This document shows positions 13,534-26,292 of a stretch of DNA of 64,000 nucleotides, piece by piece. Numbering within the stretch: position 1 is the stretch's first letter; every line of letters begins with the position of its first letter. This DNA is from Seiridium cupressi (Eukaryota > Ascomycota > Sordariomycetes > Amphisphaeriales > Sporocadaceae). The notes below the pieces were generated by a model. That model had not been told where the DNA came from. It worked only from the letters and a program-made list of their open reading frames with translations, and did no database searches. A program made the position numbers and the translations under genes. The stretch is from NCBI GenBank assembly GCA_036674765.1, contig JARVKI010000004.1:868001-932000 (forward strand). The letters run 5' to 3'.

Positions 13534-16500
13534 TTACTTACAGCTTTCTACCAATGGCGGCAGCGGCTCTGTCCGTACGGGGTAGTTATCCCTGAAGACA
13601 TTTCTCGCAATATTCAAGACCATACCTGGGTTCGACAAGGACTCAGCGCCGGAGTGGACATCACCATTGAGACTGATACCCGGTGTGCCTCTATCCAATT
13701 GCAGAAACGCTCGTGTCTCCCTGCTCTCGTTCCCGTCGACCAGCACATATGTTGGCGGCGCAGGCATCTCTGCCGCGCTCTGCCCCCGGGTAGAATTAGA
13801 GCAGGACAGGAGGCCGTAGATCCACAGCGTCAATGAAGCATAATAGACGGCGATCGCATTGAATGCGCGCAGTGAAGCGGGAGGTAATGTTCGCGCGTTA
13901 CGGATCACCTGGCCTGCGTGCCATACCGCATGCCGCGCATCCCGGCCCCCGGCCCAATCATCTTCGAGATGCCCAGCGGCGTGACGTGCCTCGTCCTCGC
14001 CTCCTTTGCCAGCAAACCTTTGAAGCTCGTCGGGCGAAACATGCAGTATCATCATAAACAATTCGGCCACCACGGACAGCTGCGTAGCAAGTTTGGCGGA
14101 GCTGCTAATGAGCATCGCAAACTCCGACACATCGCGATAGAGTTCCTGGTGTTGTGAAGTCAGCCAGAGTCGATGTGTCACGCTCGATGTTCGCCGTGGG
14201 CCGGCCGTGGAGTGATAGTCGTAGAATCTCACAGCCTCCCTATATGCATTGATCTGTCCCCAAAAGCCATAGAGTACGGCACCATAGCAGAGCTCCATGT
14301 CAACAAAGTCTTCGAAGGTGTCGAGTATTGTGATAGAGTGCATGATTTCCGACACTTGCGGGACGGTCGTGTCAGATGGTAATGGCTTTTTGCGGAGGTA
14401 CATCTCTCGCCATGCTTCGGCCGTTGGTGCTCGCCAAAGGTCTCGAGCCGCCGGGAGGCTGACGCACAATTCTGTATATGACATTAGAGGTTTGCGCTGA
14501 AGCATGATCGATGCCTGAGCGTCGTGCAAGAATATGTGTAGCACGAGCCTTGATCTCGTTAGCTGATGCATGGGCACGTTTGTAGGGCATCTTTTTGGAC
14601 CGCACCTCTTATAGGACTCGCGTTTTATAAACTTCCGCCACTTGGCCTCGACCTCTTCCGGAGAGTCTGACGGCAGCGGTACTAGATTCGGTGTGTCTGC
14701 AGGAGCAGAGAACGTGCCGGCTCGCCGCAACATCTAACAGTGATAAGCGAATATCTGGCAGGTCTATAGATAAGAGGTCCCTTACCGTTACGGGAGGCAA
14801 GAGGAAACTCTCAGCCATTTCCATTTTCCGCTTGAAACCACTCCAAAGACCAATATCTAGCTCTAGTATGAAACCCTGGAGACACTGTAGATCTCTGGTT
14901 TTCGCATTATTGGCTTCAAACTACGAATAATCAGCAAACGTGGGGGTGGTCATTTGAGTATCACCATACCAAAACGGACAAGCCCATGCGAACAACTTCC
15001 TGTAACGCAAGTCCAAATTGCCATATAGCAGGGTCCGCGATAAAGGCCGCGCCACTCGCGATCAATGCCCCGATGAGCTCGGGTATAGCACTACAACACC
15101 CGGAGTTAGCAGTTTCTCCCCTTCGTGTGCTTGGCAAACTGGCGGGAGTTGAAGCTCATGATTCTAGAGCAGGGGCGATCAACTAGGAAGCGTTCGCTTT
15201 TAGAACAAAAGATAGGTCACACGGGGCGTGAGATGACTCTAGAAGTGCTTACGACGAGGGATCAAATGAGGCCGAGTGTATCCAACTGTCGGTTTGATAA
15301 TCATCTTGGATAAAATGTGTTTGTAGTAGATAGTTGAGGAGATCCAAGCTTGGGAAAGATGGTATCTTGGTAGGATGGTTGAGTTGCGAGAGGACAAGAG
15401 CAAACAGCTTGTCTCTTATCGCAGGTTCCATTTTGAGGCGGCTCGAACTGGGGGAGAGCATCTTTTCATAGGCGGGAGAATGGGCAATGGTCTTCTCGTT
15501 GAACATCAAGCCTTCCTGCTCATTGCCGAGAGAGTCCTTTGTCTTGGGCTCCCAGAGCCAGGGCGAGCGCTTGAAGGCAGCATATCCGCGGGTAGGATCC
15601 CGTGCTGGATGCCTGGATGCAGATGTGGTCGATGACTGGGGACTCGGCCCTGTTATGTCGACTTGTGGAATCGTATAACTGTCGAAGTTCACATCCCACG
15701 ATGTAGTAAAGTCCATGTCCTGGTAGAAATTGTGGGTTGGGTTGAAGTAGAACATATCATCAGTGGCCAGCGGTTGAGGTACAAAGTCCGAGATGTACGG
15801 CGCAGCCGCGATTGCATGGACCAGCTCGAGGGGTTGGTCGGGCGGGAACTGCACTCTACGCTCAGTTGGGAGAGACATGCCGTTTTGGGTGTCGGCTGTG
15901 GTGGCCGAAGTGCTTGTCATGCTTGGGCTGTTCGAAGACTGTTCATTCGGCTGACCTGGCATCATGGTCAGTCAGATTTGCGAGGGGAAGTTGGACTGCG
16001 CCTTCTGCCGCATCGGATTCAGGAGAGCGTCGAGAGCTAGAGTACATACCGTCTGTAAGTCCGTAGATGGAGCCGCGCTTGACGGCAGTCTGGCACACCA
16101 GACTCTTGCTACGGCAACGGCCACAGGGCTTCTGGTCGTCGCACTTTGCCTTTGAAGCAGCGCAATTTACACAAGCCTCTGCCGCGCGGTCGCTTCTGCG
16201 TATAATTGGCCTGCCTTTCCCTCCGTCATCTCTGTCGTGCGTTGTTTCGTGCCGCGTTAGCAAGTCCCTGGTCAAGCATTTAGCCAAGATATGGGCACGG
16301 TCCAAAGAGGTGGAGCACTGACGCTCGATTGAATCGCTTCGGGCACCGCGAGCACTGGTAAGGACGAGCGTTCTCATCTAAAAAGGTAGATCAGTGCATG
16401 TGTCCGGCTTGACGACTACGGGGTCGGGACGAACGCGATCGCAAGTGCCTCGTCAAGTGGTCGGCTCTATAGGGACGGGTCAGAACCAAGAGATGCCGGC

Positions 16501-16718
16501 CGTATCGGGTCAGCCCCAGCTAGGCAAGCGCACCTTTCGTAAACTCTTTTACAGATGTGACAAACATGTGGTGAGGCGGGCGAGGAGCCATCATCGTCGA
16601 CAACCTTGACGCGCTTCGAGCGCTGTTGCTGCGGCGGCGGCGAGTCCAGGAAGGATCCCAGCAGGAGATCCGAGCCTACGGCATCGCAAAGTATGTCCAT
16701 GCCATTCTGCTCCGTCAT
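13534..16718 (-). CDS. Transcription factor with two C2H2 fingers plus Zn2Cys6 cluster
   Basis: Eight exons on the - strand (16718-16534, 16466-16435, 16377-16323, 16267-16050, 15955-15253, 15090-14970, 14920-14786, 14733-13534) join in phase at every intron to give 882 residues. Finger 1 uses C53, C56, H69, H73 and finger 2 uses C81, C84, H97, H101, joined by a classic linker (HENARPY). A fungal binuclear cluster follows with spacing CX2CX6CX5CX2CX6C (C123 to C149). The remaining 600 or so residues match the fungal-specific transcription factor middle homology region (for example the block around IASGAAFIADPAIWQFGLA). It acts in the nucleus as a sequence-specific regulator; targets are unknown. 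I chose ATG 16718 because the upstream in-frame start is only TTG. The DNA-binding region is spread over four exons, two of them only 32 and 55 nt, so automatic models probably break it. Confidence 0.88.
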
Positions 16719-17988
16719 GTCGACGGGTTGTAGCAAGGCTTGCCTTCAGTGTGGTGAGCTCGACCGTGAGGCAGTTGCAAGGCGCTTTAGTTTGCCGTGG
16801 GACGAGAAGCGGAAGAGGTGGAGGCGGGGTTCCGGCAGTTTCAAAGGCCGTATTCTGGGGAACATTGCGCTGCCCCAAGCTTTTCCCCGGATTCGCCAAA
16901 TACAAGATAGCCTCAGCGCGACTCAAGGTGACAGGTGATTGGCTGTGCCACCGCCCGGACTGGTTGCTGACGAATCATGGCCGCGGCATTTTCCTATTTG
17001 TTGCCTTTTCGCTTCCACCATGTGGACGCGGCCACGCTGGGGCGGTTTTGCAACCAACTCCCCCTGCTAGATCAGCTGCTTTGCATTGCTTTTTCTCACG
17101 TGGGATAGGGTTTTGTATGTCTGCCCAGGACATGACGGTACTTTCTGGATTAGGATGGAGGCTGCTGGAACTCGTCGAGCACTCCACTCCATACCTACCT
17201 GGACCTTGGAGCTCCAATCAAGACGTGGCCTCTAGATGTGTATTTGTACGTTGGTAATGCTCACCTGGTATATTTGCTATCGATGGGACATGCAGGATGT
17301 ACGTCCTCGATTGCCATCTGTGTGCTGTTAGTTAAGCATGGTGCGAAGGCAACGAACGGCACCGCCTCTCTTGGATGGTCGAGCACATGGCCCGCCTGGC
17401 TGGCTTCCGGTCTTCCATGCTGACTTAGTTCCTGACATGATGTCAATAGGCGATTTTGCTATATTTTATAGCAATGCAGGCTCAAAACGATGGTATGATT
17501 TCCTTTTCCTAGATCGGCAGCCACCAGTAGAAGCATTGAAGTCCACGTCTTGCCATAATTTATTCTTCTCCCTTCCTGCTCTTACTTCCTCTATCGATCC
17601 TAAATTTCTCTAGAGGCAGCCCAACATCCACATAGAGAAAGTCGACAATTTGTAAATGCAATGACCAGTGTTACAAAGTGTGGAAATGAATAATGCTACT
17701 CCGATCCCGACTCCCATGACTGCCGCGTTCTTGGAAACGCTACCCCTTGGCGGCTGATTACCTGTTCCCCCATGGTCATTGCTGATTAACATTGTGTAAC
17801 TTTTTTTCTTTCTTTTTTTTTCTTTCCCAAAACGCCGTTTCACGGTAGTGGTAAAACGATAAGTCACAAGGTGAAGACAAGAAAGGCTGATAATCGTGAT
17901 CAGCACTTCGAGTCTTGATCCAACTTGGTCAGTCCCACGATGCAGACTCTCCGGCGACTGAATGAAAGGCACAAAAAGACTGCTCGAT
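16719..17988. other. Intergenic, promoter side of the transcription factor
   Basis: This is the upstream region of the - strand transcription factor gene and the 3' flank of the small zinc-ribbon gene. An open frame at 16751-17257 partly overlaps promoter sequence and shows no domain. Confidence 0.5.
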
Positions 17989-18242
17989 TCACAATGCCGG
18001 TGTGCCGCAAATGGGACATGGTCGGCCGGGGAGGACCCATTGTTCTCTGCCTCTGGAAGCACATGTGGCACATTTTACGCCAGGTGTCTGGAGAGCGCCG
18101 TTAGAGACAGTCCACTGCTTCGCCGTAGGCAAGAGGGTCATACCGATTCGTTTAGCATAGGGCAGCTCTGTTGCGCCTGCCGCTGTGCTCCTGATCGAGC
18201 CTTGCCCGAGTGGTGATGAGAGGGGATGCAGGGTAGCGCCAT
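17989..18242 (-). CDS. Small zinc-ribbon protein, 65 aa
   Basis: Two 99-nt exons (18242-18144 and 18087-17989) flank a 56-bp intron (GTATGA donor, CTAAC near the acceptor, CAG) and join in phase 0. The product is 65 residues. Its N-terminal half is polar and contains an HHH stretch followed by GKARSGAQRQAQQSCPML. Its C-terminal half carries CATC then CPIC 13 residues apart, the layout of a single zinc ribbon, ending CGTPAL. The intact frame over both exons, the clean intron and the paired Cys motifs support a real gene. Length filters would miss it because neither exon alone exceeds 33 codons from its start. Function is unknown; metal binding is inferred. It could instead be one exon set of a longer gene, but ATG 18242 is the natural start. 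Confidence 0.62.
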
Positions 18243-21200
18243 GGCTGTTGTGTGGGAGCTTTGGAGAGTTTGGTTGGAGATGTAATACTTTAGTGCTCGG
18301 AAACAGACACACTTAGCGGGTGGGTAGAATAAAGGAACAAGTCGAGAAGGGTCCTGATATGCCGGTGTCGGATTTGGGGATTGGTAGTGGTAAGGGAGCA
18401 GCATCACGAGGGCATCGGTCAATACTTATACTTTGTCGAGGAACACTAGATCCAGGCATGGGAACCGGTGTGAGAATTTCAGGCGGAAAACGAAGCTGAG
18501 CCTGGGAGTGTCATAAAGTTCTCCCGGCAGTAACGGCTTGTGCGCATGTCCCTGCGGCTGGGAAGTGACAAGAGAAGGGCGGCGATTTGATTTGACTTGC
18601 AAGTATCCGAACAAGCCATGGAAGCGATGGGAGACACGCACGTCAAGGAAGGCTAGCAGCAGGTAGCGTGCATGTGGGCCGTACGGCAGCAAGGACAACG
18701 GAAGAAACGGCGATAATGGGGAATGGAAACCAAGTCGTTTCTCAAACAGCACAGACTGGGGCTCCAGCAGCACAGCGGGCGGCCATGGTTCGACGCCGCC
18801 ATGGCACTAGGTTCGCCTGCTCGATATGAGGAGGACAGGACAGGAGAAGCGAAGCATCATGCTATGGCGAGCTTCCGTGCCCACGCGAGTGGGGTTAGCG
18901 CCCTCGGGGGAAGCAGCAAGTACAAAAGTAGTCGACGGACTTGGCACTGGCCTGTGATGGGAGCCGAGTCGATCGCCATGCTCATTGGACGGGACCAGCG
19001 TGGCCTGATCGACCAAAAGACCGGGATGTCGTGGTTGTGATGAGCATGGTGGTCAGAAGTTGAAAAGCAAAGACGGGTGTTTGGTGTTTGCGATCGAGGG
19101 CGATGCGACTAAGGATCTGCCGGGGGTCAGGACCCAGGCACCTGGAAATCCAACCGAGACACAACCTATCCGGGGGCTCCTGATCCAGCTGAGCTGCTGA
19201 ACGCCAGCCACTCATCCGTCCTATTTGATATCGTCGCCATCTCCCGCAGGCACTCGGCCCAGTGCAGAGCAGTGGCAGCTCTGGTGCCAGACAAACAACT
19301 GCCAGCCCAGCCCGTCCGCCCCATCCGAGTGTCCCTTGTTTGCAGAGTCGACGGCCAGCGAGTCTCCCGCGCCGTTACTTCGCAGGACACAAGCCCGACT
19401 GATGCTCAACACACTTTACGACACGTCCGTTTCCTCGTCTCCGCGGTCTCCACCTTTGCACCTAAGTTTGGGAACTAGAGCAGCATCTAAGGCGGTTTGG
19501 TTTCTCAGCCGGCATATCCACCAAAATAATACATACCCAGTAACCTATCGTATCCTGGCTGGCAACTACTAGGTAATCTAGCCGGCTGTCCTCACGTCGG
19601 TAGTATGCATGCCGCCCTGGCCGCATAGCTGCTGGACATCCTGCGCAACATAATCAAACCCCCCCGTCCCACAAAGGTTCACTGTTTAACACTAACTACA
19701 TACATGACCTCTGTGTCTACAACTGCCTAACCTATACCCAAGACAGCACTCGCCTCCCGGCCACGCCCCTACAGGGACAATGGTGTGATCTTATGATGCA
19801 CTTTCGTTTTTCATATATACCTGTTCAGCGGTCCCCACATCTCGGAGATGCGGCCAAACCGCCAACAGATTGCCGCCGCCGGGAGTGCATGATCGCTATA
19901 GCACTCCGCGGGGTGTCGGACAGCCGTTTCCAGCTAGGGTCTCAAACCATTTACCTGTCTCGGCCGGTCTCTCAGCTAGCAGGCCTATATGCGATCTTGA
20001 AATCATGGCCGTCCTTTCAGCCGGGAACCGCCATGAAATATGACAATCCCGGTCATTAGCCACCGACGCCTCCCTTGGACGTCAGAGGGCAGGTCAATCG
20101 GATCGTACACCGGTTCGCGCGGGGCCCCACAAGCTTCACTGTTCCATCGTCTGTCTACGCAAGGCCCGCTATAGCGATAGTGCTTCATCTTGACGGGAAC
20201 CTGCGAAGATCCATGGCCCATCGCATGTATTACCGAAAAGCCTCAGAGGCTAACAAGAAGCATTGCTTGACGGTTGCTGGGTACCCCCATTCTATTAATG
20301 CACATATCTCCGAGGACACCTCGTGGGGTCATAGGACAATAAACTGTTCCTTTTCCCGGCGCCCCTGGACCCCACACCGGGTCTCGCTCCGAAACGTGTT
20401 TGGATCCCTGGCCTATCTGTCTGATCCCCGTGAAACGATATATGACAGGCGCCTCATAATGCTGTGTCTTGCGCAGCTGCAGCTCTAGTTAGGCAGAACG
20501 ACGTGTTCGTGAGTACAGCGTGGTGTACTTCTAGCTACCGCATGGTCCATGGCTCGGGTCGGGATCGGCGCTTGTCACTACGTGCATCTGTCTCCCTACA
20601 TGGTAGTGATCAAGCAGAAACTACAGCAGCCACAGCACCCCGCGCCTCGGGACTGTTTCATAGAACAGTTGACTTTCCACATGAGAGTATGCACACGGCC
20701 GGCCATCACTGGGCATTTTGGGAAAAGATTGGAGATCTTGGGCAAGGGCCCTTGCAGTATGCTTGACAGAAATTTTCCTGCTACAAACCATTCCAACTAA
20801 GGTTCATAGCGAATACGACCTGTCACAAAAGCGTCTGCTCGGGCGCCCTGACCGGTCAGCTTCGAAGGTGGGAGAGCCTGTCGGCGTCGAGTCAATTTTC
20901 TCCCACTCCTGGATCTGAGGACCAGTCTCGCGAGTAGCCAGCACCAAAGTGTGGCATCCCAATGCACTTTTGCTGGACGTGCCGTAGGCCTTCTGCGGTG
21001 CTTTCCCACCACGAGCAGTTGTAGAAGTATTCCGCGAATACTACTAGGTACCGAGGTATTCCCACAATCATATTACCAATCTATCTCAAAGCAACCACTG
21101 TTTACAAGATGCCAAGAGCTTAATTCCTCTCCCTTGTCGGCCCTTTGTCTCTTGTTATTATCCTGGTCGATAGCTGATGGCCTCGGGGAAGGCAATAAGG

Positions 21201-23627
21201 CACCCGCGACTAATACAAGACGCGCAGCCAATTCCTGGATCTCACCGCTCAACTTTCGTGGCGGCACCCTGCAGCTGCCTCTGCAACCTAATGTAGCTTT
21301 CATGCTGCATTGACCTGGTCCGCGGGTTGGCCAGGTAGGAGAAGTACCAGGTCGAGTTACTGCAGATCGCAAGGCCACCTGCAGGTGGTTGAGCCAGACT
21401 GCCGGGAACGAATGACAACGAACGAGGGCGCGGAACGTTCCAATCAGTTTTCCAAAGTAGCAACATCCACTCGCCGGCAAGCCACACACAACATTTACTG
21501 CCGTGATGCAGCACCCCCCCTGCAGGTTACACAGCAACGTGGTTGACAGATACCTTTTTTTCCCCCTCCCTTTTCCTGGCGCCCCTAATCTCCCAACTTG
21601 TGACTCAATTTATGACTGGTACTTTATCGAAAAGCGTTTCACACATATGTCAGCTAAGACCTCGAAGGGACGTGCCGTTCCCGCTTAAGCCACAATGGCA
21701 GATCATCTCATTGCCTGCCCAATATCACATGTGCGCATGTCCCGATGCCCGCGGCAAGATCGCCTAGGACTAGCTATCGCAGCCAAGCCGGGGTACTTGT
21801 CTCGTTGAATATACCTATTCGCAGGAAGCTTGATCATCCTCTTGTGACGACTGGCAATCTGCCGATTCTTCTCTTCGCTCCGCTTGAGTCTTGCAGCATC
21901 TTGCAGAAACTAACGCATCTTTTGTTGAGCGACCCCATGGCCCGGCCACACAAGCATTTGTATAAAGATTTAAGGTTTGTGTTTTATGCCGGCAACCTGG
22001 TTTTCCTGCCAACCAGAAACTGTAGGCAAGGAAATGCCTTGAACGGCCAAAGTCACGTCTACATAGATTCGGCTGCAAAGGCTGGTAGATGCCCAAGGAC
22101 CATGCTCTCTTACTGGAGTGCAGTGACCCTGGTACATGCGGAGACTAGCATGCATCAGTGCTGTTGTTCTTATTTTATACTTTTATTTCTCCGCCGGTGA
22201 GCGGGCAAATGTGTTGCTCTTTGGCCAGTCGTTTGAATCCTCGTACAAAATGCCGAAAGTCTAACCAAATCCCGCCACTAGTTACCATGTGCATTCATCC
22301 CATCTGCCGAACCTCTTTCTCGCCCTGATCGAAAAGTCCTCGACGCCGCGATAACCGCAGCCTACATAAACACGGAAGCAAGCAAACCCTTGGGGGGAAA
22401 AAAAGAAAAGAAAAAGCAGTGGAAACAAAGAACTGGAGCTACAAGGAATTCCGTCGAAGCGAGGAAACCCTTACAGATCATGAGATCGCTTGGCCGATGA
22501 GAAAAGCAATTACCTTATCAGGAATCACTGACCAATCACCAATCACTAATCAGGAGCCAGTCTGGCGCCAGTCGCGACTATGTACTGTAGGTCATCTGAC
22601 TCAAAAGACAAGTCAAAAGGTATGTTGGTTCCTAGCGCCGTGCTCCCATGCTTTTGGCCTGTCCGAGGTTTCTTAGAAAAGAAAATAAAAATTATATTTC
22701 AATTTTCCAAAAGAGTAAGTACCCGCACCAATTCGTTGCTGCCCAACTCGTTCGGGGCCCGCCAAATGCGTCAAACGGCGACGACCCGCGCCCAATGCTC
22801 TCGATGCTGTACGCTCTTGCACAACACCAGCGCCAGCCGCTCGGAAAGCATCCCGAGTTGCCCTGGGGGCAAGCCAATCCCGCCATGTCTCCGTGTTATG
22901 CTATATGAACCATGTGCGGGAGCCTGCCGCCGAAACCGCTGGATTTGGAACTATTCTGGAAGGAAGGGGTAATCCTGGCCGTGGCATTCCGCAAGCCACC
23001 ACATGTGCAAAGCATTATTGTATTCGATGATGGAGTGGTTCCGGCTGAGCATTGGACTGAGTTTCGCTTGGCCGCGATATTGACTTGCTTTTCTTCTGTC
23101 CCCAACCCTATGCCCCTGAACGAGGCGACATCCTGAGAGCTTCATTCCTCCGAGCTCTGACCACATTGGTTACCTGTGAGCCAAATATCGGAGCCTCGTT
23201 ACTTACGAGTCAGTGAATAAGATGCCAAGTCCTGTAATCCAGTGTTGATTACTTTCTCTCTAACGTTCTGAAGATGCAATTGCACCGTTATCCGACAAAA
23301 GTGTCGCCAAATGTATTGTAGCACCATGTCTACCAGGGTATCCCAGCGAATTTCCGCCCGTGTCCAAGATATACCAAACATCACTTATAGCACCAATGTC
23401 ATTTCCTAGTATGTTCTGTGGTCCTTCATGCGCCGGTTGCCCGCTTGCCCATCTTTTACAATCCACAAAACTCCAAGCCTGGAAAAATGCAGTAAAACTC
23501 GAAATGAAAACCGAAGAATGTCTAGAATATGTGCCGTTCCTGCAAAGGCGGGCCGTGGCGGCACGCTTTCGTCCCTTGGCGCGCTAGAAGGGGGTGTTTC
23601 TTTATTTTTTCTCTCTAATTGCTCCGG
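18243..23627. other. Long gene-poor stretch
   Basis: About 5.4 kb lie between the zinc-ribbon gene and PLC. Many short frames are open on both strands, but I found none with a domain, a signal peptide with Cys pattern, or phase-matched splice partners. Parts look like ordinary regulatory or 3' sequence; no transposon ends or long internal repeats were seen. Confidence 0.55.
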
Positions 23628-26292
23628 TCACCGCAATTTTTTCATGATGTGAACGAGAAGAACACCAGCAGTCTCATTGCCTTTGGGGTTCATCAAGTGT
23701 ATGAAACGATACCCCGTTTGGAGGCGATCGAGACGTATGCATGCCCAAGCGGCACATGGGCTGCTGATCAGGCCTGACGCGTCATCCTCGACCTTGAACC
23801 TGTGTAAAGAGACCAGTTAGCAGAGGATCCGTCAAAACGCAGTGTCATGATGGTGATGCCGAACACTGTAACACAACAGGCGGGTGATGTGGGAGTGTGC
23901 GTATAGCCGGGAAATAAGGGCCTTGAGCGGTGAAAACGGTTGTTGGCTTCCAAAAGCTTGCGGATCGTTATTCTGCTGCAAGGTTGAGAAATCTTGCATA
24001 TTCGAGGTCGTATAATAGCAGCAACCACGCCACTGGACGGACCGCTGCGTATGCCAGCTCAGTCACTGCTCGTTCGACCTGTCACAACGCTTCGTTGATT
24101 GGCCTGGCCGGAAAGTGGAGTCCCAACGATCCAGATCCAGCATGTGGGCAAGCGATATTGAGGGCAGAGAAAAAGAGACCCAGCGGAACAAAAGAAGGGG
24201 CGTTTATGGATGAGAAGAAGGAATGAGGATCCTCACCTTAAGAAACTGAGCTGATCCACCACGTTCGGGACGTTGATGAACTCAAACATGTTCTTGCTGC
24301 TGCCGAAGTCGGGGTGGTCAGTCTTTCCGGGCGACGTCTGCTGCTTTCGCGTAATTGTGCGAGTCAAGCCCTCGACCCCGGGCCGATCCTCTTGCTTCTC
24401 GATGTGCAATTCGCATTTGACGAACGGACGGAACGACCTCGTATTGCCACTTCCGCTGCTGGTGCCCTCTAGTGGCAACGGGATATGCTGGCCGGCCAAG
24501 ACGACAATGCGCAGGTTCAGGGTATGGTGTGGAATGTCGTCAAAGGACGTTGTGGCTACATCCTCGCTGCGATAGCCCGGCGGTTTTAGTACCCAGCCCT
24601 GCTCGCCGGCGAACATGCCTTCATTGAGCATCATGCCTTCGTCCCACGACTGCCAGTTCATGGCGACCATCTGAACCCCTTTCCGCCAGAACAGTGACGG
24701 GTCCATGTTTGAGGAGTCATACCTCAGACCTTTGGGGAATGCACGCATAAAGTAATGACGATTGTGCAGGAACATTTCCTTGTGCTTGGTCGTGTGGAGG
24801 TCTAGGATTCTGTTTTCGCTGATGGAAAAGATGTGCGACGGAGTCTTGGCAGCTTGAGACTCGAAGGTTTTGAAGTGCTCGCTGTGAGTGTAAACCGCCA
24901 GGGCACTGAGATTTTCACAAATAAGAGTTTTCACCTTCTTTGCGGCAGGTCTTTCATCGTCAGAATTGGCGGCTTCATCTTCCCAGGTGGTGGATGGCGC
25001 GAGAACAGATCCGGAAACTGAAACATCCGGCGTTGAAGCTTTCTTGACCTTGACTAGAATCTTGTTACGCAACTCCTCCAGTCGTGGCATTCTGGCCGTT
25101 GGACAGCCGTCATGGGGCTTCTCGACCAGTAAACCGGCCCACTCCTCCTTCATGATCTGGACCATCAGCTCCTGCTGTTCGAAGTCGCAGTGGACCTCCA
25201 GACTGACGATGATAGGAAGGTCGCTGGACTCGAAGGCACTCTCGCGAACGGCGCGACACACCTCTCGAAATCCAATCGGGGGCGTCAGAGTGTACCCATG
25301 CATGACTATGGGCTCATGCTTCCGGAACGACTGCCTCGACCTTGATCGCGCATGATGATCTTCTTGCCTGTCCATCAGGGTCACAGGATCCAAGGTAGCT
25401 GCGCTCTCTCGACCGAAGGCAGAGGTACTGAACTCCTGTTGACTGAAGCTTGGACTGGGCGCATGGGGTTTCTCGCCGTTGATGATCTGCTTTGCCTGCT
25501 CGATCTTCTCCTCGACAGTATCGACGAAGGTGGCCGCAGCACTATGTAGACTGCTCCCGGAAAGATGGCGGGTATGTTCTGGTTTGGTGGGTGCTTTCAG
25601 CGTTCGATCGGGGCTCGAACTAGGAGAGTCACCGTCCCAGACATCAATTTCGACACATCGGCAGCCCCGTCGCAGCACTTTCTTGTATTCATCTGCGCTG
25701 CTCCTCGACTTGAGCTGGTTGCCGGGTAAATATGTGTTGTGGCTACTGCTGATAAAGTAGTTGCTAATCGGCTTCGTCAAGTCCTTCTGGGCAATGTCAA
25801 CGGGCTTCAGCGCATTGAGCCCGAAACAGAGCCACCAGGCTTCCAGGAACTGTTCAAACGTGTAGTTTTCTCTTTCCAGCCTCGGGGCGGCTTCCCCTTG
25901 ATCATCAATCAAGAATCTTTCGAAGTTCCGGCGTGATAGTAAACTCTCCCTCTGCCGCAAATCGTCGAAGAGTTTCCTAAGTCGCTTCTGTATTACAGCA
26001 CTCAAGTAAATGTCTTTTCGGCCGTTGGCGGTGCCATCGCCCTGAAAATGTATAACGGTCGGCGATATGAACAGGGCCAAGTCGACTGCCCTTTTCAGGG
26101 CTTGTACGGATCGGACGCCATTGACGGGGTTGAAGGTGCGACGGCGTGGTATGGGCTGTGCGTCCTTGGACTTGGAGGGTTTTCGCGTCTAAGCACGTTC
26201 GAGGATTAGTTCTCCATTTCGATTACACTTTGTGAGGGCAGAGGGAGGCAGCTTTTGGAACGGCCCCGCTGTAGACATACCATAAAGCACAT
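23628..26292 (-). CDS. Phosphoinositide-specific phospholipase C
   Basis: It hydrolyses PtdIns(4,5)P2 to IP3 and diacylglycerol. Exons 26292-26281, 26188-24237 and 23799-23628 join in phase to give 711 residues. An EF-hand-like helical region (about 60-130) precedes the catalytic X domain, with its first catalytic His in SSSHNTYL (about residue 154), acidic residues in VEIDVWDG, and the second His in SLEVHC (about residue 337). The Y domain (about 460-560) contains [25 protein letters not shown], of which only the motif core is needed for recognition, then a C2 domain whose last strands are in exon 3. No PH domain is visible, as in many fungal PLCs. About 105 Ser-rich residues are inserted in the X domain between WDG and HGYTLT. 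The first exon is tiny, so the start (26292 or 26283) is uncertain. The last intron is long at 437 bp. Confidence 0.9.

Noticed and set aside
22225..22245. GTTTGAATCC resembling a tRNA T-loop
   Set aside because: No cloverleaf can be built from the flanks.
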